From: Ornithodoros turicata
Lineage: Eukaryota; Arthropoda; Arachnida; Ixodida; Argasidae
Length of the DNA: 64,000 bases
Direction: 5' to 3'
Assembly: GCF_037126465.1 (NCBI RefSeq)
Contig: NC_088206.1
Location: 11,445,187 to 11,509,186 of the forward strand
The notes beneath the pieces are model-generated. The model searched no databases and was not told the origin of the DNA. It worked only from the letters and a program-made list of their open reading frames with translations. Positions 35,201 through 47,388 of this stretch are shown piece by piece. The position numbers and the translations under genes are program-made. Each line of letters opens with the position of its first letter. Position 1 is the stretch's first letter.

Positions 35201-36175
35201 CGTCTTTGGTGAAACGATACCTCACTATTTCACCGCTAGGTACATCTGCTCTCATCGTCTTTGGTGAAACGATACCTCACTATTTCACCGCTAGGTACAT
35301 CTGCTCTCATCGTCTTTGGTGAAACGATACCCTATTTCACCGGTAGGTACATCTGCTCTCATCGTCTTTGGTGAAACGATACCTCACTATTTCACCGCTA
35401 GGTATATCTGCTCTCATCGTCTTTGGTGAAACGATACCCTATTTCACCGCTAGGTACATCTGCTCTCATCGTCTTTGGTGAAACGATACCTCACTATTTC
35501 ACCGCTAGGTACATCTGCTCTCATCGTCTTTGGTGAAACGATACCTTACTATTTCACCGCTAGGTGCATCTGCTCTCATCGTCTTTGGTGAAACGATATC
35601 TCACTATTTCACCGCTAGGTACATCTGCTCTCATCGTCTTTGGTGAAACAATACCTCACTATTTCACCGCTAGGTACATCTGCTCTCATCGTCTTTGGTG
35701 AAACGATACCTCACTATTTCACCGCTAGGTACATCTGCTCTCATCGTCTTTGGTGAAACGATACCTCACTATTTCACCGCTAGGTACATCTGCTCTCATC
35801 GTCTTTGGTGAAACGATACCTCACTATTTCACCGCTAGGGGCTAGGTACATCTGCTCTCATCGTCTTTGGTGAAACAATATCTCACTATTTCACCGCTAG
35901 GGGCTAGGTACATCTGCTCTCATCGTCTTTGGTGAAACGATACCTCACTATTTCACCGCTAGGGGCTAGGTACATCTGCTCTCATCGTCTTTGGTGAAAC
36001 AATATCTCACTATTTCACCGCTAGCGGCTAGGTACATCTGCTCTCATCGTCTTTGGTGAAACGATACCTCACTATTTCACCGCTAGGGGCTAGGAGCAGC
36101 TGTCATCATCGCCTTTTGTGACACGATACCTCACTATTTCGCCGCTAGGTACATCTGTCATCATCGCCTTTGATG
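35194..36175. repeat. 55-bp hairpin minisatellite, unit 5 block
   Basis: About 18 monomers. From 35830 several monomers gain GGGGCTAG before GTACATC, giving about 62-bp periods. The last two (36090-36170) read GTCATCATCGCCTTT and are the most diverged, as expected at an array edge. Confidence 0.92.
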
Positions 36176-37339
36176 ATACGATTCCGCGTGCTCAGTGGTG
36201 TCGCTAGGGTACGCGTCACCCGGTGCAGGAGCTCTTTGAGTCACCCCCCACCCCAACCCATGCCCTCATTAATGGATGGATACCTTTCCGTACCAGGCGA
36301 TTCACAATTAACATATTGCACCACACTCAGAAAAAAACAGTGCCTCGTAGAAGTTGTTGAAGTGACATTGCACCAATATTGCCATGCAATATTGATGCTA
36401 CTTTTCTAATGGCCGCTTTCGTTATGCTGCAACGATGTTATTGAAACAACATTGGAAAGACGTGACATTGCAACGTCACATTTTGTGTATTTTTACCATG
36501 GCCCCAGGGCCCAGGGGTCCATGTTGCTGAGTGGACACCCCTACCATAGGACAGGACCATGTTTGTGAGAATCTCCTCCCGCTCTGTGTCTGTCAGTCGG
36601 GATGATGCTAACCTTTTTTCACATTTTCGTAATGTATCCGCAAGTGTTGTACGGCCGAATGAATTCACATTTCACTTCTTCGGGTTGAGTGTTTATTTGC
36701 TGCACCGATTTGACGAATGACCTGGATGAAGAACTAGAATTGGATTACGACAAAATAAACACTTTTCATTCATTTCTTCATTCACTGAATGCAAGGATTA
36801 CAACTTTTCAACGAGTTCACCCCGGCAGGATGCTTTTGACGCCTTGTCAACGGGGTTCTTAAAATAGAAAGCTTTTACATAGACTTACAAAAACTCCCGG
36901 AAATTTGGAACCGCTGTAAAAAAAAAAGAGAGAGAGAAAACTTTTTTTTTTCATGTCAACTGTTTTTGAAATTTGGAAAAGGGAATTTTTAACTTGCGGC
37001 ACTTGGATTTATTAACGAACATCATATACAAGAGATTATAATGTTGTATATATTACAAATGTAGATTTTATTTGTTTACCACGCAAATACAACAATGCAA
37101 TACAAGGAAGAGCAACCGCGTAAGGTTGTTACGTGGCAACGACTTTTACAAATTTTCGTCTCGGAAAGAACTGAAAACAAAAGCTAGAAGATGAAGCAAC
37201 TTTTCATTGATATGTAAGGAATACGAGCATTTATTTTATTAATAAAGATTGGAATTGCTTAAAACATTTCGGCAGGCGTGTGACGAACTACACAACGGCA
37301 AAGTACAGTAACACAAACTCAGAAAGACTGATGATAATA

Positions 37340-37860
37340 CCGTATTTTCCCGTGTATAACGCGCACCCCTAAAAACGGGTCGAATTTGAAAAACGTTCGA
37401 TGTGTAACTCGCACCGCAATGGTGCTACAAGCTTCTGTACTGCCACCAGTATACACAATAAGCCAAAGTGGTGTATCATATATGCATATGCTATATTTGA
37501 AACAGATTTAGTGATATCCGTTCAACTCCGATGCAACAGCGTCGCTGTCAGAGTGTACTTCAGTCTCCTCTCTGCTTTCCGTTTCGCGTGCCTTCTCAAT
37601 CACGCCGTTCTTCTCAAATGAATTCAAGATTATTGATTAATAGCATTCTTAAGCAGCACAATTGACCTTTTATCAAGTTCAGTTCCCTTTCGCCGGTTTT
37701 GTCAACTGACCCTAAGAGATGGGAGAAAGCCACATCATGCACTCTGGAAGATCTGAAAATGAACTATGCAGGAAAATATTTCCGTGTATAACGCGCAGGA
37801 CCTCTTCAGAACACTTTTTTTTTACTGTATAACGCGCGCGTTCTACACCGGAAAATACGG
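37340..37860. mobile_element. TA-flanked MITE, 521 bp
   Basis: Begins CCGTATTTTCCCGTGTATAA and ends, inverted, CCGTATTTTCCGGTGTAGAA, with TA at 37338-37339 and 37861-37862. The TATAACGCGC motif recurs near both ends. No transposase. The TA target suggests a mariner/pogo-type origin. Confidence 0.82.
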
Positions 37861-38534
37861 TACGTCACAGCGTCGTACTGGCTTTCTCCTTATCGTTCTC
37901 TCTCGCTGTACGACTAGCGTAACGCTGCCACGGCATTTATTATTTCATCCAGGGGGCTACCTTTGTACATATCGAAGCGAGATAGACCGTATTTGACGTG
38001 GGGTCCCCCCTGGGTTGAGAAATATAAAGAAGGGCGCGGTGTATATCCGGCCTGTGAAAAGATTTCCTCTCAGCGGAGCCACGGCTGGGGTGTCTTTCGC
38101 CTTTCATACAACGCCTTCAGACACATGGCGGGTATACCTATACATCTACGCACACGCATGTAATGAATACGTCCTGCTCAGGGGAGATTTTTATTCATTT
38201 TTTTTTTCGTAAGTTGCTTTGCAATGTACCTGATGAACAAGACGGACTTGGTGTCTGGCCAGCAGCACATCGACGTCTTTCACATTCTGTGATCTGCTTC
38301 CTTTGGACTTTTACGGAACAACCACCCTTTTAGCGTTGGTAGTGACTATATAAGTGAGGGCCTCGCTACCCTAAGCGTGCTGGAATTGCTGGCCCAATGT
38401 AGAGTTGGGCCAACATCTCCATGTTGTTGTTTTTTTACATCAACTAACCAACGCGGTGAAAACTAACTGCTCTGAGGCTGGAACACAGAGACACAACACA
38501 AACCACAATGCCTTATACAAGAACAATAGAAATA

Positions 38535-38640
38535 TAGCATATGACTGGCAATCAAGAGGGGCGTAGTTCAAATCCCGCTGCTCTCTGGCTGTTTCGACGA
38601 CTGCCGTATATTTCTACATGCAATCCCGAAAAAGAAAAGG
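38535..38640 (+). repeat. tRNA-like fragment
   Basis: GGCGTAGTTCAAATCCCGCTG resembles a B box with flanking T-arm, and GGCTGTTTCGACGACTGCC follows. A related text (GGCTTTTTCGAAGACTGCC after a GATTCAAACCACG box) lies at 9205-9250. The two suggest a second SINE family. Confidence 0.4.
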
Positions 38641-39569
38641 ATAAGAAAGAAATGGTGGCGTCACAACCCTATTAGGGGAGTGGCGTTTCTCCCTTAGAAC
38701 ACTCTCTTTGGGTGTAAAATTCATACATTCCAAATGGAGTTCTGTTTACTCCATGCTCAAGGAGTAACTATAATGACACTAGTTACAGGTGATATACCAT
38801 ATAAAGCGGCTTCAAGCTAGAACTTCTGCACATGCTCTGGAAACTTCGATGGTACCTCTTGTGTTCTTTCTGATTTTTCTATGTGTGTGACTGTGTGCAT
38901 ATACACAAACGAGCAACTCCATCCAGAGGATGGACCGTACTTCGCTCGATGCGACGGGGAAGGGAAGCGTACAGAAAAGAGAGAGGGTGTAAAGCCATCT
39001 GCTGCCACCTGGAGGATCTGGGTAGTCCCGAAGAACTCCTGTCAACGAAAACATGCGAACTGTCCTGAGTGCCTTTCATTGGGCGGCACCCTCGAACGTG
39101 GTAGACTCCGGAACAAATAAGTAAAGAAATTTGCTTGTCAGAAGGTCACATGCCACGCGATGTCGTCCCGTAAGGGTAAAATACTCACCAGATGACATCT
39201 TACTGCAAAACTAACGATTAAATAACCAAGACGATACAACTGATTTGCTGGACTGTGGTACACATGTTTATGATTCGAAAATACCCACAAGGGAAGCAGG
39301 GCGTTGTCACTCGCTAGTCGTTGATTAAAATTTGGACAGGAATGGGAAGTAGCTATTTCATTGCAGTCAGGGAGTTACGTGTCAAATGCAGAGGGCAAGA
39401 TGGAGTAACGCACTGAGAGGGGAGTGAAAATGGAGTAAAAGCGGGAAGTCACTTCCTCGTTACTCCCTTTTCTTCTTTATTATGTTATAAATAATAATAA
39501 TAATAATAATAAATAATTCTGTTCATAAATTTGTTGTACTTTACGTAAGCTTTGCTCGGATGCTCATCA

Positions 39570-39817
39570 GTGGCGTATCTAGGGTGTGGCAGGTGTGGAC
39601 AGGTGCCATGGGCGCCAGGTGAACAGGGGCGCCATTATGTGGTCGGGTGTGAATGTGCCAGGTCGGGCACTTAACCTGGCACATTCATAAATGATCTAAA
39701 GCACCCGCCATTAGAGAGGTTATAGTGTGAAACCTAGCGCGGACCACACGACAACGCATCCCCAAGGACATCATGTTAACCATGTTGCCATGGGCGCAGG
39801 TAACTCTAGATACGCCA
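39570..39817. mobile_element. Short MITE with TGGCGTATCTAG ends
   Basis: Inverted ends TGGCGTATCTAGGGTG and TGGCGTATCTAGAGTTACC about 248 bp apart, with an inner palindrome built on GAATGTGCCAGGT and ACCTGGCACATTC. Target duplication not clear. Confidence 0.55.
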
Positions 39818-40074
39818 TGTTCTTACAATATGTGGTAAGCCAGGACGAAGGCCCTCTAGTCCGACTCACCACCATGGAAGCCATTTTTCACTCACGGACA
39901 TGCGAACCATTTTTTTTTCACCCATGGTTGCTACTGCGGAGACCATGTTAGCTCGTCGGTACCCTATAGGGGCCTTTATTATTATTTTTTTAGCCACTAC
40001 CGCCGTGGAAATAATTTTTTTCCGCCGTCATGGGGATAATTTTCGAGCATCACCGCCTCAATGCCAACGTTCTG

Positions 40075-40195
40075 TTATTCTTTCCCTCATCGACTTACCA
40101 AACGAATGTGGGCACAGTTCACCCTGAAGTCGGTCCAGGACGCAGACTACCCCCTGTCTCCCACTCCGTCCTGCTGCACTCTATCCATCAGTCCA
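40075..40195 (+). mobile_element. Orphan SINE tail
   Basis: CAAACGAATGTGGGCACAGT followed by TCACCCTGAAGTCGGTCCAGGACG matches the 3' half of the 27140 SINE. No A or B box upstream. Confidence 0.5.
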
Positions 40196-40560
40196 CATCT
40201 GTACGCGGCTAATAGCCACTGTTGCTTCGCGGCGCTAACACGAAATTACAAAAATGTTTCGGTCATTATCACCGGCATCTCAGCGCCAGATCTCAGGAAA
40301 GTCTTCGCACAACCCAGAAGAAACCTCAGAGAGCACAGCCAGTGGGAGGAGAGACTTTTTTTTTTTTTTAAAGCCAATATCGCTGCCATGCTAACATTTT
40401 CCCTGCCGTCACCACCACACGTACTATGGAGTTCGTTTTCGTCCACCCACCACGTCAACCTTTTATCATCTCAAAATAGTGTTGTTGTCATTTTTATTTC
40501 TGTTGCCACCACCGCCACCGAAGCAGTATTTTCCCCCGATCAGTACTACCATGGAGAGCA

Positions 40561-41333
40561 AACAACAACAACAACTTTATTTTCGGCCTTGGAGAGTGGG
40601 GAGTTTCATCGCAACAGGCGATACTCTACCCCAGTGCTTGGTGGAATGGGGGGAATAAAATAACGTGCCCCTTTACAATAACGATCGAAGTCCGATGGTG
40701 TCCAGAAATGTCAGAAGACCTTTGAGCGCAGAGCGTTGCTGGGCTGGATTGGGCCAGGGACCAAGCAATTTCGGTAGGGAGAAAGGGCGAGAGTCCAGCT
40801 GACGAAGAGACTCGGAGAGTGTGGTTCGGGAAGGTTCGTAGTGAGGGCAATGAAGAAGAATGTGCTCCAGATCCTCAAGAGCACCACAGTGGCAGCAGGT
40901 GGGAGAATCAATTTGTCTCAAGCGGTAACGCCACTGAGCTGTAAAGGCCACATCGAGGCGCATGCGGTGGATTAATGCAGCATCCTGACGCACTTCTGCA
41001 CTTCAAGCAATTGAAACTTCCGGCATACGAGGCCCATCCGCACCCCTAGTCACAGACGTGTTAATGGCTTACCACACTATCTACGCCGCAGGCCACAGGC
41101 TAGTTCTCCAGTGGGTTCCAGCCCATTGTGGTGTCGTGGGGAACGAGCAGGCCGACAGCGCCGCAGAAGCAGCACTCTCGTCTCGGAACCGGACCCGTAT
41201 TGTTCTGCTTAGAGGAGACCGCCGTTCAATTCTGCGACGTCTAGTGACACCCCTGGCTTCCCGCCAACGGACAACCGACATTCTTCCCCCCTCTATGTTG
41301 AACAGAGTTGATCCCACGCTCGCTTTCCGCATG
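40561..41333 (-). mobile_element. LINE copy with 5' inversion (twin priming)
   Basis: Flanked by 12-bp target duplications CCATGGAGAGCA at 40549-40560 and 41334-41345. The 3' part lies on the minus strand from about 40993 down to a (GTT)n tail at 40561-40577. It encodes the LINE C-terminus with the finger CCHCGALEDLEHILLHC. The 5' part lies on the plus strand (about 40993-41333) and encodes the second half of RNase H, VLQWVPAHCGVVGNEQAD. Compared with the LINE at 18458-20035, the inverted piece ends (DPTLAFRM) almost exactly where the other piece begins (RQDAALIHRM). One contiguous fragment was therefore inverted during insertion. Confidence 0.88.
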
Positions 41334-41464
41334 CCATGGAGAGCATTTTGGCTCACTACCACCAGAAGCACGGAAACAATTCTTCGCCCACCGCCATAGA
41401 AACTTTTTTTTCTGTTTGGACCCCCACCCCAACTTCGCACACTTAATTGCAGCCGCCAACGCGG

Positions 41465-41620
41465 TATCAAGTCGCGTCGAGACAAGGGGTTGACCTGAGT
41501 TCGAATGCCGGCAGTAGCTACGCCATCTGGATGTATTCCCTAAGCTTTTCTATGTCTCTACGGTTCCCTGAGAAGTCGGGTCCTGGACGCACGGTCCCCC
41601 ACCCCACCCCACCCCACCCC
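41465..41620 (+). mobile_element. SINE-like sequence
   Basis: B-box-like AGTTCGAATGCCGG at about 41500 is followed by a tail CCCTGAGAAGTCGGGTCCTG and GACGCAC, related to the SINE tails at 27281 and 40124. A (CCCCA)n run follows at about 41600-41622. Confidence 0.5.
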
Positions 41621-42587
41621 ACCCCCTGGACAGCATGCCTCCGTACCAGGCAAGTCAAGAGCTCCGTAATAACGATAACACCGACAGCAACTTCCGATGT
41701 GCTAAAGTTCCAGCAACAACATGTACATACAACGAATATGAAAGCGCTTGCGGAAGTATAAGGTATATAACTTAAGCCTTTCAGCGACCACATAGGAGGG
41801 AGTTCCCCAAATCTTTCGATCCCTTTGCACTCCCCTTTATTCTTTATTTCTTTCCTCACGCACTTTGCAGCAAATCACATCACTTCCGCCAGTCCAGCTG
41901 GACAGAAATACGAAAGAGTCTTCGAGCAGGAAGAGCCACCTTGGACAATATCCTGTGCGCTCCAAGCAGCGCCCTCTGTTCTTGGGGGACGGAATTGACC
42001 CACCGTTGCTTTCGTTCCTGCTGGTCGCGCGCAAGCTGTTGTGGCCGAGGCGAGCGTGGGAAAATCGACGAGAGATTCGAGCTTTGTTGAATCAGCGTCT
42101 GGTGGTTCGGCGCCAGATGCTCATCTCATCCGCCTCATCCGTTGACGTTGCAGGGAGGAGGGTTGCAAGGGGAGAGATTTGAGGGCGAGAGAGCGATGCG
42201 CTTTTTACGTGGTACGGTATACGCTATCAACAGCCTCGGTTGCCCGTTTCGAATAGTGGAACACAGGGGATAGGCCTTGTTGGAATGATTCAGAAAAAGC
42301 AGACAGGCAACGAGAGCAACTTAATTTTTAAGATGATGGATAGGGAGTTTCGTCGAAAGAGACAGAGAGTCGAGATGAAATATGCGTGCGTAATATTCGT
42401 GAGATTTTCGTTACTTGAAGGCAAGCTTGTGTGTGGCGCGTGTCACAGTGGTACTACAACCTCAGGTCATCACATCTCAGAAACAGAAGGACGACACCAA
42501 CTCAAGATTCAGGCCAGCGAATTTCAAGTTTTAAAATCTAAGTTTGGAAATTAAACATTTGTTGGTTTGAGACGTGTTGTAATCAAC

Positions 42588-43599
42588 CAGGGTGTCGAAC
42601 CGAAACGTTTTTCTTTCCGGTTTTTGTTCCGGTTCTATCATAAACGGTCCGGTACCGGTTCTGCTCCGGAGCAAAAAAATAACTGTTCATACCGGTTTTT
42701 AACCGGTTCCACTTCTGGTGGGCATATTCATTCCCAGAAAAAAAAATCAATGTTGCTAAATGTAAACCCGTCTATTCCGCATACATGGTATTTAGTATTA
42801 ATTAATAGGCAGCTGTGAAATTGATAGCTCCTGGTTCCTGTAGGTGACTGCCTGTTCAAATAGGCTTTCTCCTTTCTTGAAGCGCATGATACAGACGGAC
42901 TTGTTTGTCGTGGTGTCATACGTAAAGTGCTTTCTTCGCGTTTCATCCAAGTGTCTGTTGCTGCTGCCTAGCCAGCAAGCACCACCGCACGAGTACGACG
43001 CAAATTGAGGAATACCTTCACTCACAAACGCGCTCGACGGCTCAGTTTTCTTTTCTTCGTGTCCTGTCCACAAAAGAGGCGCCACTTCGCACGCGCTTAC
43101 CCTCGCGGATACCTAAATGTATTCAACTTCGCTGCTCTCAGACAAGGGACGCGTGCGCGATATTACCGATAGAGAGGCCGTAATGCAGCCCCCTTGGGTC
43201 GTTGCTTAGTTCAGGAGAGTTTGGGCGGATAAAAAAAATTAAAACGAACACTACGGCACATTGGTAGAGAGTCACAACCGGTCACATGTACCTCTAAGTC
43301 TATGTGCGCGAACGATAAAACGTTACAGAGGGAGCCTAAGGGTCATAGTATACCGACACACATTCCACCGTAACCTTCGTAAAGTACCCAGAACACACGA
43401 CGCCAGTTTCGTTCGCCTATTCGTAGTCCAAACCGGCGAAGGTTTTTCTTGGACCGAAAACCGTTAAATTTTTCGGTTTCCCTCCTGAGCGAAAAAAAAC
43501 GTATACGGTTTCGATTCCGTTCCGGTTCGCACCAAAATAGCGTGTTTTTTTTTTTTTTTCGGTTTTGGGTTCCGGTTTTCGGTTCGCTCCGACACTCTG
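42588..43599. mobile_element. hAT-type MITE, 1012 bp
   Basis: Termini CAGGGTGTCGAACCGAAACG and, inverted, CAGAGTGTCGGAGCGAACCG. Target duplications of 8 bp match at 7 of 8 positions (TAATCAAC at 42580-42587 and TAATTAAC at 43600-43607). CCGGTT-rich subterminal repeats are present at both ends. No transposase ORF. Confidence 0.85.
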
Positions 43600-43607
43600 T
43601 AATTAAC

Positions 43608-46600
43608 TATCTATATGTGCGCCCGAACTCTGGGTTTCGCACTACACTTCGGGGTGGGGGACTCTTTCTTTCTCGAAGCGCGTAGTGGGGAAGGTGAAAG
43701 GGAAATCCAATGTTAAAACTAATGTTTTTGAGGAGGAGTGGTCGCTCAACCCCCCACACCCCCCAGGTATCTGTCTGTCGCACTATGGAGCTTGTCCGTC
43801 AGCTGCCACCTCACGGTGTACACTGAAGGTTCTCTTGGTGCCAAATTCACGAAAAAGCTCCTCTTCGCTTCAAAAGTATTACTCTTTACTGAGACAATCC
43901 CTGAAAAGCGCATCACAGCACAAAGCACATAGCGTCAGTTGCATCGCGGTACAACAAAAGAGAACGAGGAAAGACCGCGGGAACACACCGTTGGACTTGA
44001 CCTTCGACGCGGACCAGAGTGTGCCATATCCTCTCAACCGCTATTTGGCTTTTTCCACCTTTTTCCCGTCCCCCGTCGTATATGACGCACCTGCTCCCGC
44101 TTTGTGTGTGAGACACGCCTACCGCTTGGAAGCCAGGTGCAAAAATACACTGGGCAAAAAAACGAGGGATGAAATAAGAAGGAAAACAGAAACACGGAGG
44201 ACGTGTCAGCCAGACATGTAGAGGGGTGGTCGGACTAATTACTTCGACTACGAGATCGGTGCATGTACGCGCGAAATTAAAAGGACGAGCGAATGGAGCA
44301 GAAATGAAACGTAATTTGCCACGTCCCCCCAATTTATTGGCTGTCTCGTCAGTTCTCTTTTTTACAAGTGGTACGATTTGCTCTGGGGGGATACATAGAA
44401 CAGCACCCGAAGTACTTGCTGGATAACGTGTGACGTTCCTGCTTAGCATTTCCACAGAAAATTGCAAAGCGTAACGTACTATGTACTACACTTATTTTGA
44501 GTTTGTATCAGATCAAAGTACTCCGGTGAGACACACGACTAATTGATCAATTGACCGACCAATTGTTTCTTCTTGCACATATAGTAGACTATCTAAAAAC
44601 CGCGCTTTGAATACGAGTCCGTAAAACCCACTATGCCCACTGTCTTTGTTCCCTTTAAAATACGGGACGAATTTACGAATAATCAAGTAACTTCCATTCA
44701 AACTAACGGCCTTCGTATTCATTCAGGATCAACGTACACATGCGTTTCCCATTTCGAAGTGTCCGTCGTTAGCAATCACAGAGCGCCGGGGGCCACAGCG
44801 ACACACACACACTTTCGTGAAAGACGCGTATGTTCCGCGCATATGCACACGACGTCCGCAACGCCCGTCTTTGTACAACCCACAACATCCCGGATTCGCT
44901 TTCATCCTCGTACACGCGTCTTTTCTGTCAGCCGTCTACACCTATTGCTCAAGGTTTGCTTTTCCATCCTTTTCATGAATTTTTGTAACGCATGAAGTGG
45001 TAGCTTGCCCTGGTACACGGTCTGTGTAGCCGTCTGGCCCAGCCTTTTCTTTTTTAAGTGTTGTATTTAAAACACTTTTTCGTTGTTTAGTATCTACTAG
45101 TTACTAGAAAGTATTTTGTACCTTATTTAAAATACTTTTACGGTATTTTCCACTCAGTACTTCAATTACTTTATCAGTTGTCTTCCCACTGCTGCCAGCA
45201 TTGACAGTTTCATCTTGTTTTTGTTTTTCTTGTTTGTTGTTGTCTTTGAGTGATATAAGTACACTATCCGATATGGTTCACTTAGGTAGGGTCCTTCGGG
45301 CTGTCCGCATTGTCAGGTTGCAGCGTGAAGCCTGCCAACAGCGGCCTCTCTTTACTATGTCCTTGACTCCTTTGCGATATCTGTCTTGAAACGACGCCAG
45401 CGGGTCTTTTTACAGCCGATAGCTCTCAAGTATCTTAAATGTATCCTAAATAGCTTTCGAAGTATTTTGCACTGTATTTTAAATACTTTCGTTGTCAAGT
45501 ATTTTGATCTGTATTTTAATTACAGTCGGCTCTCAGTATTTAGTATCTTATTATAAATTTCGTGCGGTATTCTGTACATGTCTGGACTCTGGCCACCGAC
45601 TTCTGGAGCCATACGCATGATAATTTTTCTGTGCTCGGCATTGAGTCGGTATCATTCGAAGTGTGAGGCAAGGCAGACGTTCACGGTTGAAAACAATTTT
45701 TCTCTGGAGATGAAATGCCTATCTGGAAAGAGGCAAGATTCCGTTGGAAACTATGTACTTTCCTTCTCCCCTTCTCTCTCCATCTCCCCCTCCCCATTTT
45801 TTTATATATCTGTGTGCATGCTATGAGTCGTTGAACCTGCTTTTTCTGTTGTTTGTCTCTTTTTTAGACTGAGTCATAAGATATATAAGCCTAATCGGTG
45901 ACTAGAATCTTGTACAGTAGCATCTCAGATTTGTGTGGAAATTAACGTGCCGCGTATAGCACCTGCTGATGAAAAGGGATGCATGGAGAGCGAAGCATTT
46001 CTGCCTCTGGTGGCAAAGTTCGAGAAACAGACAGTCTGGTTCTTGATGCTGTCAGATTGCCTCACAACATCGCAACAAGTTAATTCGCTAAGTCGCGCCT
46101 ATACTGGTACAGATCTATTCTTTAAAGAATGGGTCACAACAAAGATCATTGAAGAACAAGTCAGAAATGTACGGCTCGCGTCAAAGTTAACTTGAACACC
46201 ACTCTAGCCTGCGAAGCGGGAACATAGCAGGGTATACAAAAATACGGATATTTAAAAAAAAATCCTCTCCAGTTGGCATTTTTGCATAAATCCCGGATAT
46301 TTTTGGAGAATAAAAACAAGTGTGTTTTGCTTGTTATGTGGGGCAGCTGCGTGGCAGTTGTTTCGGCCTCCTTTGTTCGTTCAGGTTGCGAAGGCGAGTT
46401 CCTGAAACTGAGCCCTCCCGCGGTGTTGAAACAATCAATTGGACTCATTCGTGTCCAAGACGAAGGTCGTCAGAACGCTGGGCTCGGGTCCGATGTCAAC
46501 AAAAGAGAATGACAGTCGGAGAAAACGGGATCTTCCTTCCCTCTGACTTGATTCTTGCCGTTCACCCATGTATTCTCGTAATTAAACCGTTATCTGTTTC

Positions 46601-47315
46601 GTTTTAACCCTGTTTCGGGTCGCTGGTTATCCCTTCGGGTCCAAACCACGCTACCACGGAGGACCCTTGCAACATGCTGTTCTTCTTGATTTCGGGTTAC
46701 TTCTCATAGTTTCGGTTTATGCAACTGCCTGTTCCAGTAACATTGAATGAGTTTGCATTGTTCTACGAAAGGTAGAGTCCCAATGCACGCGTGGCTGAAT
46801 GGTGTAGACGCTACACGTCTGTATTAGCTCTCGTACTTCAGTTCTCTAGGAAGCAGAAGAAAGCATCTCCATGAAATAAATGAAAGAGGTAGAAGAAAAC
46901 GGGAAAAAAGTCAAGTTAAAGAGTTAAAAAAAGTTAGAAGTTAATGTTGCGCGTACCTGGGCTTTTGTGAACAGCCAACACTACAATAAAATAAAGCGGG
47001 AGTTTTCCGTGTGACGTTGAATTTGGGTTGTCTTTCACATCGCATCCGAACAAGATCTCAAAAAAGTCCGGATGAAATTATGGATAAAATCCAGAAAAAT
47101 CCACCGGATAAAATTCATGTGGATTAAATCCAAACAACCCTGGAACAGTCCTGGCATATTCTCTCCCACCACCACCAGGGTGCGCAGGCTGGAATGGCGT
47201 TCAAGTTAACTCTGATGCCAGCTGTACAAACGCCCTGAGGTACTGTAGAGAGGGGCAACATTTCCTCGAGTCCGAGGAACACACAAACAACAATAACTGA
47301 GGGAACCATACACAG
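43608..47315. other. Intergenic, repeat remnants
   Basis: ATTTTAAATAC-rich repeat at about 45050-45560, and at 47040-47150 a GGATAAAATCC-rich stretch ending CCAGGGTTGTTTGGATTT (minus strand), which looks like one hAT end. The 178-codon frame at 43685-44221 and its 184-codon antisense shadow carry no known domain. Confidence 0.4.
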
Positions 47316-47321
47316 TTTATT
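47316..47321 (-). promoter_or_regulatory. AATAAA polyadenylation signal of the P4HA gene
   Basis: AATAAA on the minus strand about 70 nt past the TGA stop codon at 47389-47391. Its position fits a short 3' UTR for the prolyl 4-hydroxylase transcript. No other signal lies closer. Confidence 0.55.
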
Positions 47322-47388
47322 CTCCGCGAAGCTGTGTTCTCCCCTCAACGATGGATGATGTGATGGAAGAATGCCGCAAGTTTTATGT

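Larger units (their letters stand above)
29218..36540. repeat. Five tandem 1.3-1.6-kb higher-order units
   Basis: Unit spacing, measured from the ORF ends, is 1310, 1310, 1296 and 1623 bp (ORFs ending at 29401, 30711, 32021, 33317 and 34940). Each unit holds the satellite core shared with 27441-29217, a linker, an 86-codon minus-strand ORF, a 55-bp minisatellite block and a 200-bp linker with GCTCAGTGGCGTCGCTAGCG. Units 1-3 are almost identical; units 4 and 5 have longer minisatellites. After the last unit the repeat ends near 36560. Confidence 0.93.

Noticed and set aside
29655..36175. CRISPR array
   Set aside because: The 55-bp units are contiguous with no unique spacers and the genome is eukaryotic; it is a minisatellite.
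40061..40663. 200-codon plus-strand frame
   Set aside because: It spans a SINE tail, CCACCATGG-rich repeat and the LINE insertion, so it is a composite of repeats.
43685..44221. 178-codon plus-strand frame and 184-codon minus frame opposite
   Set aside because: No recognisable domain, no splice or promoter context, and both strands are open equally.
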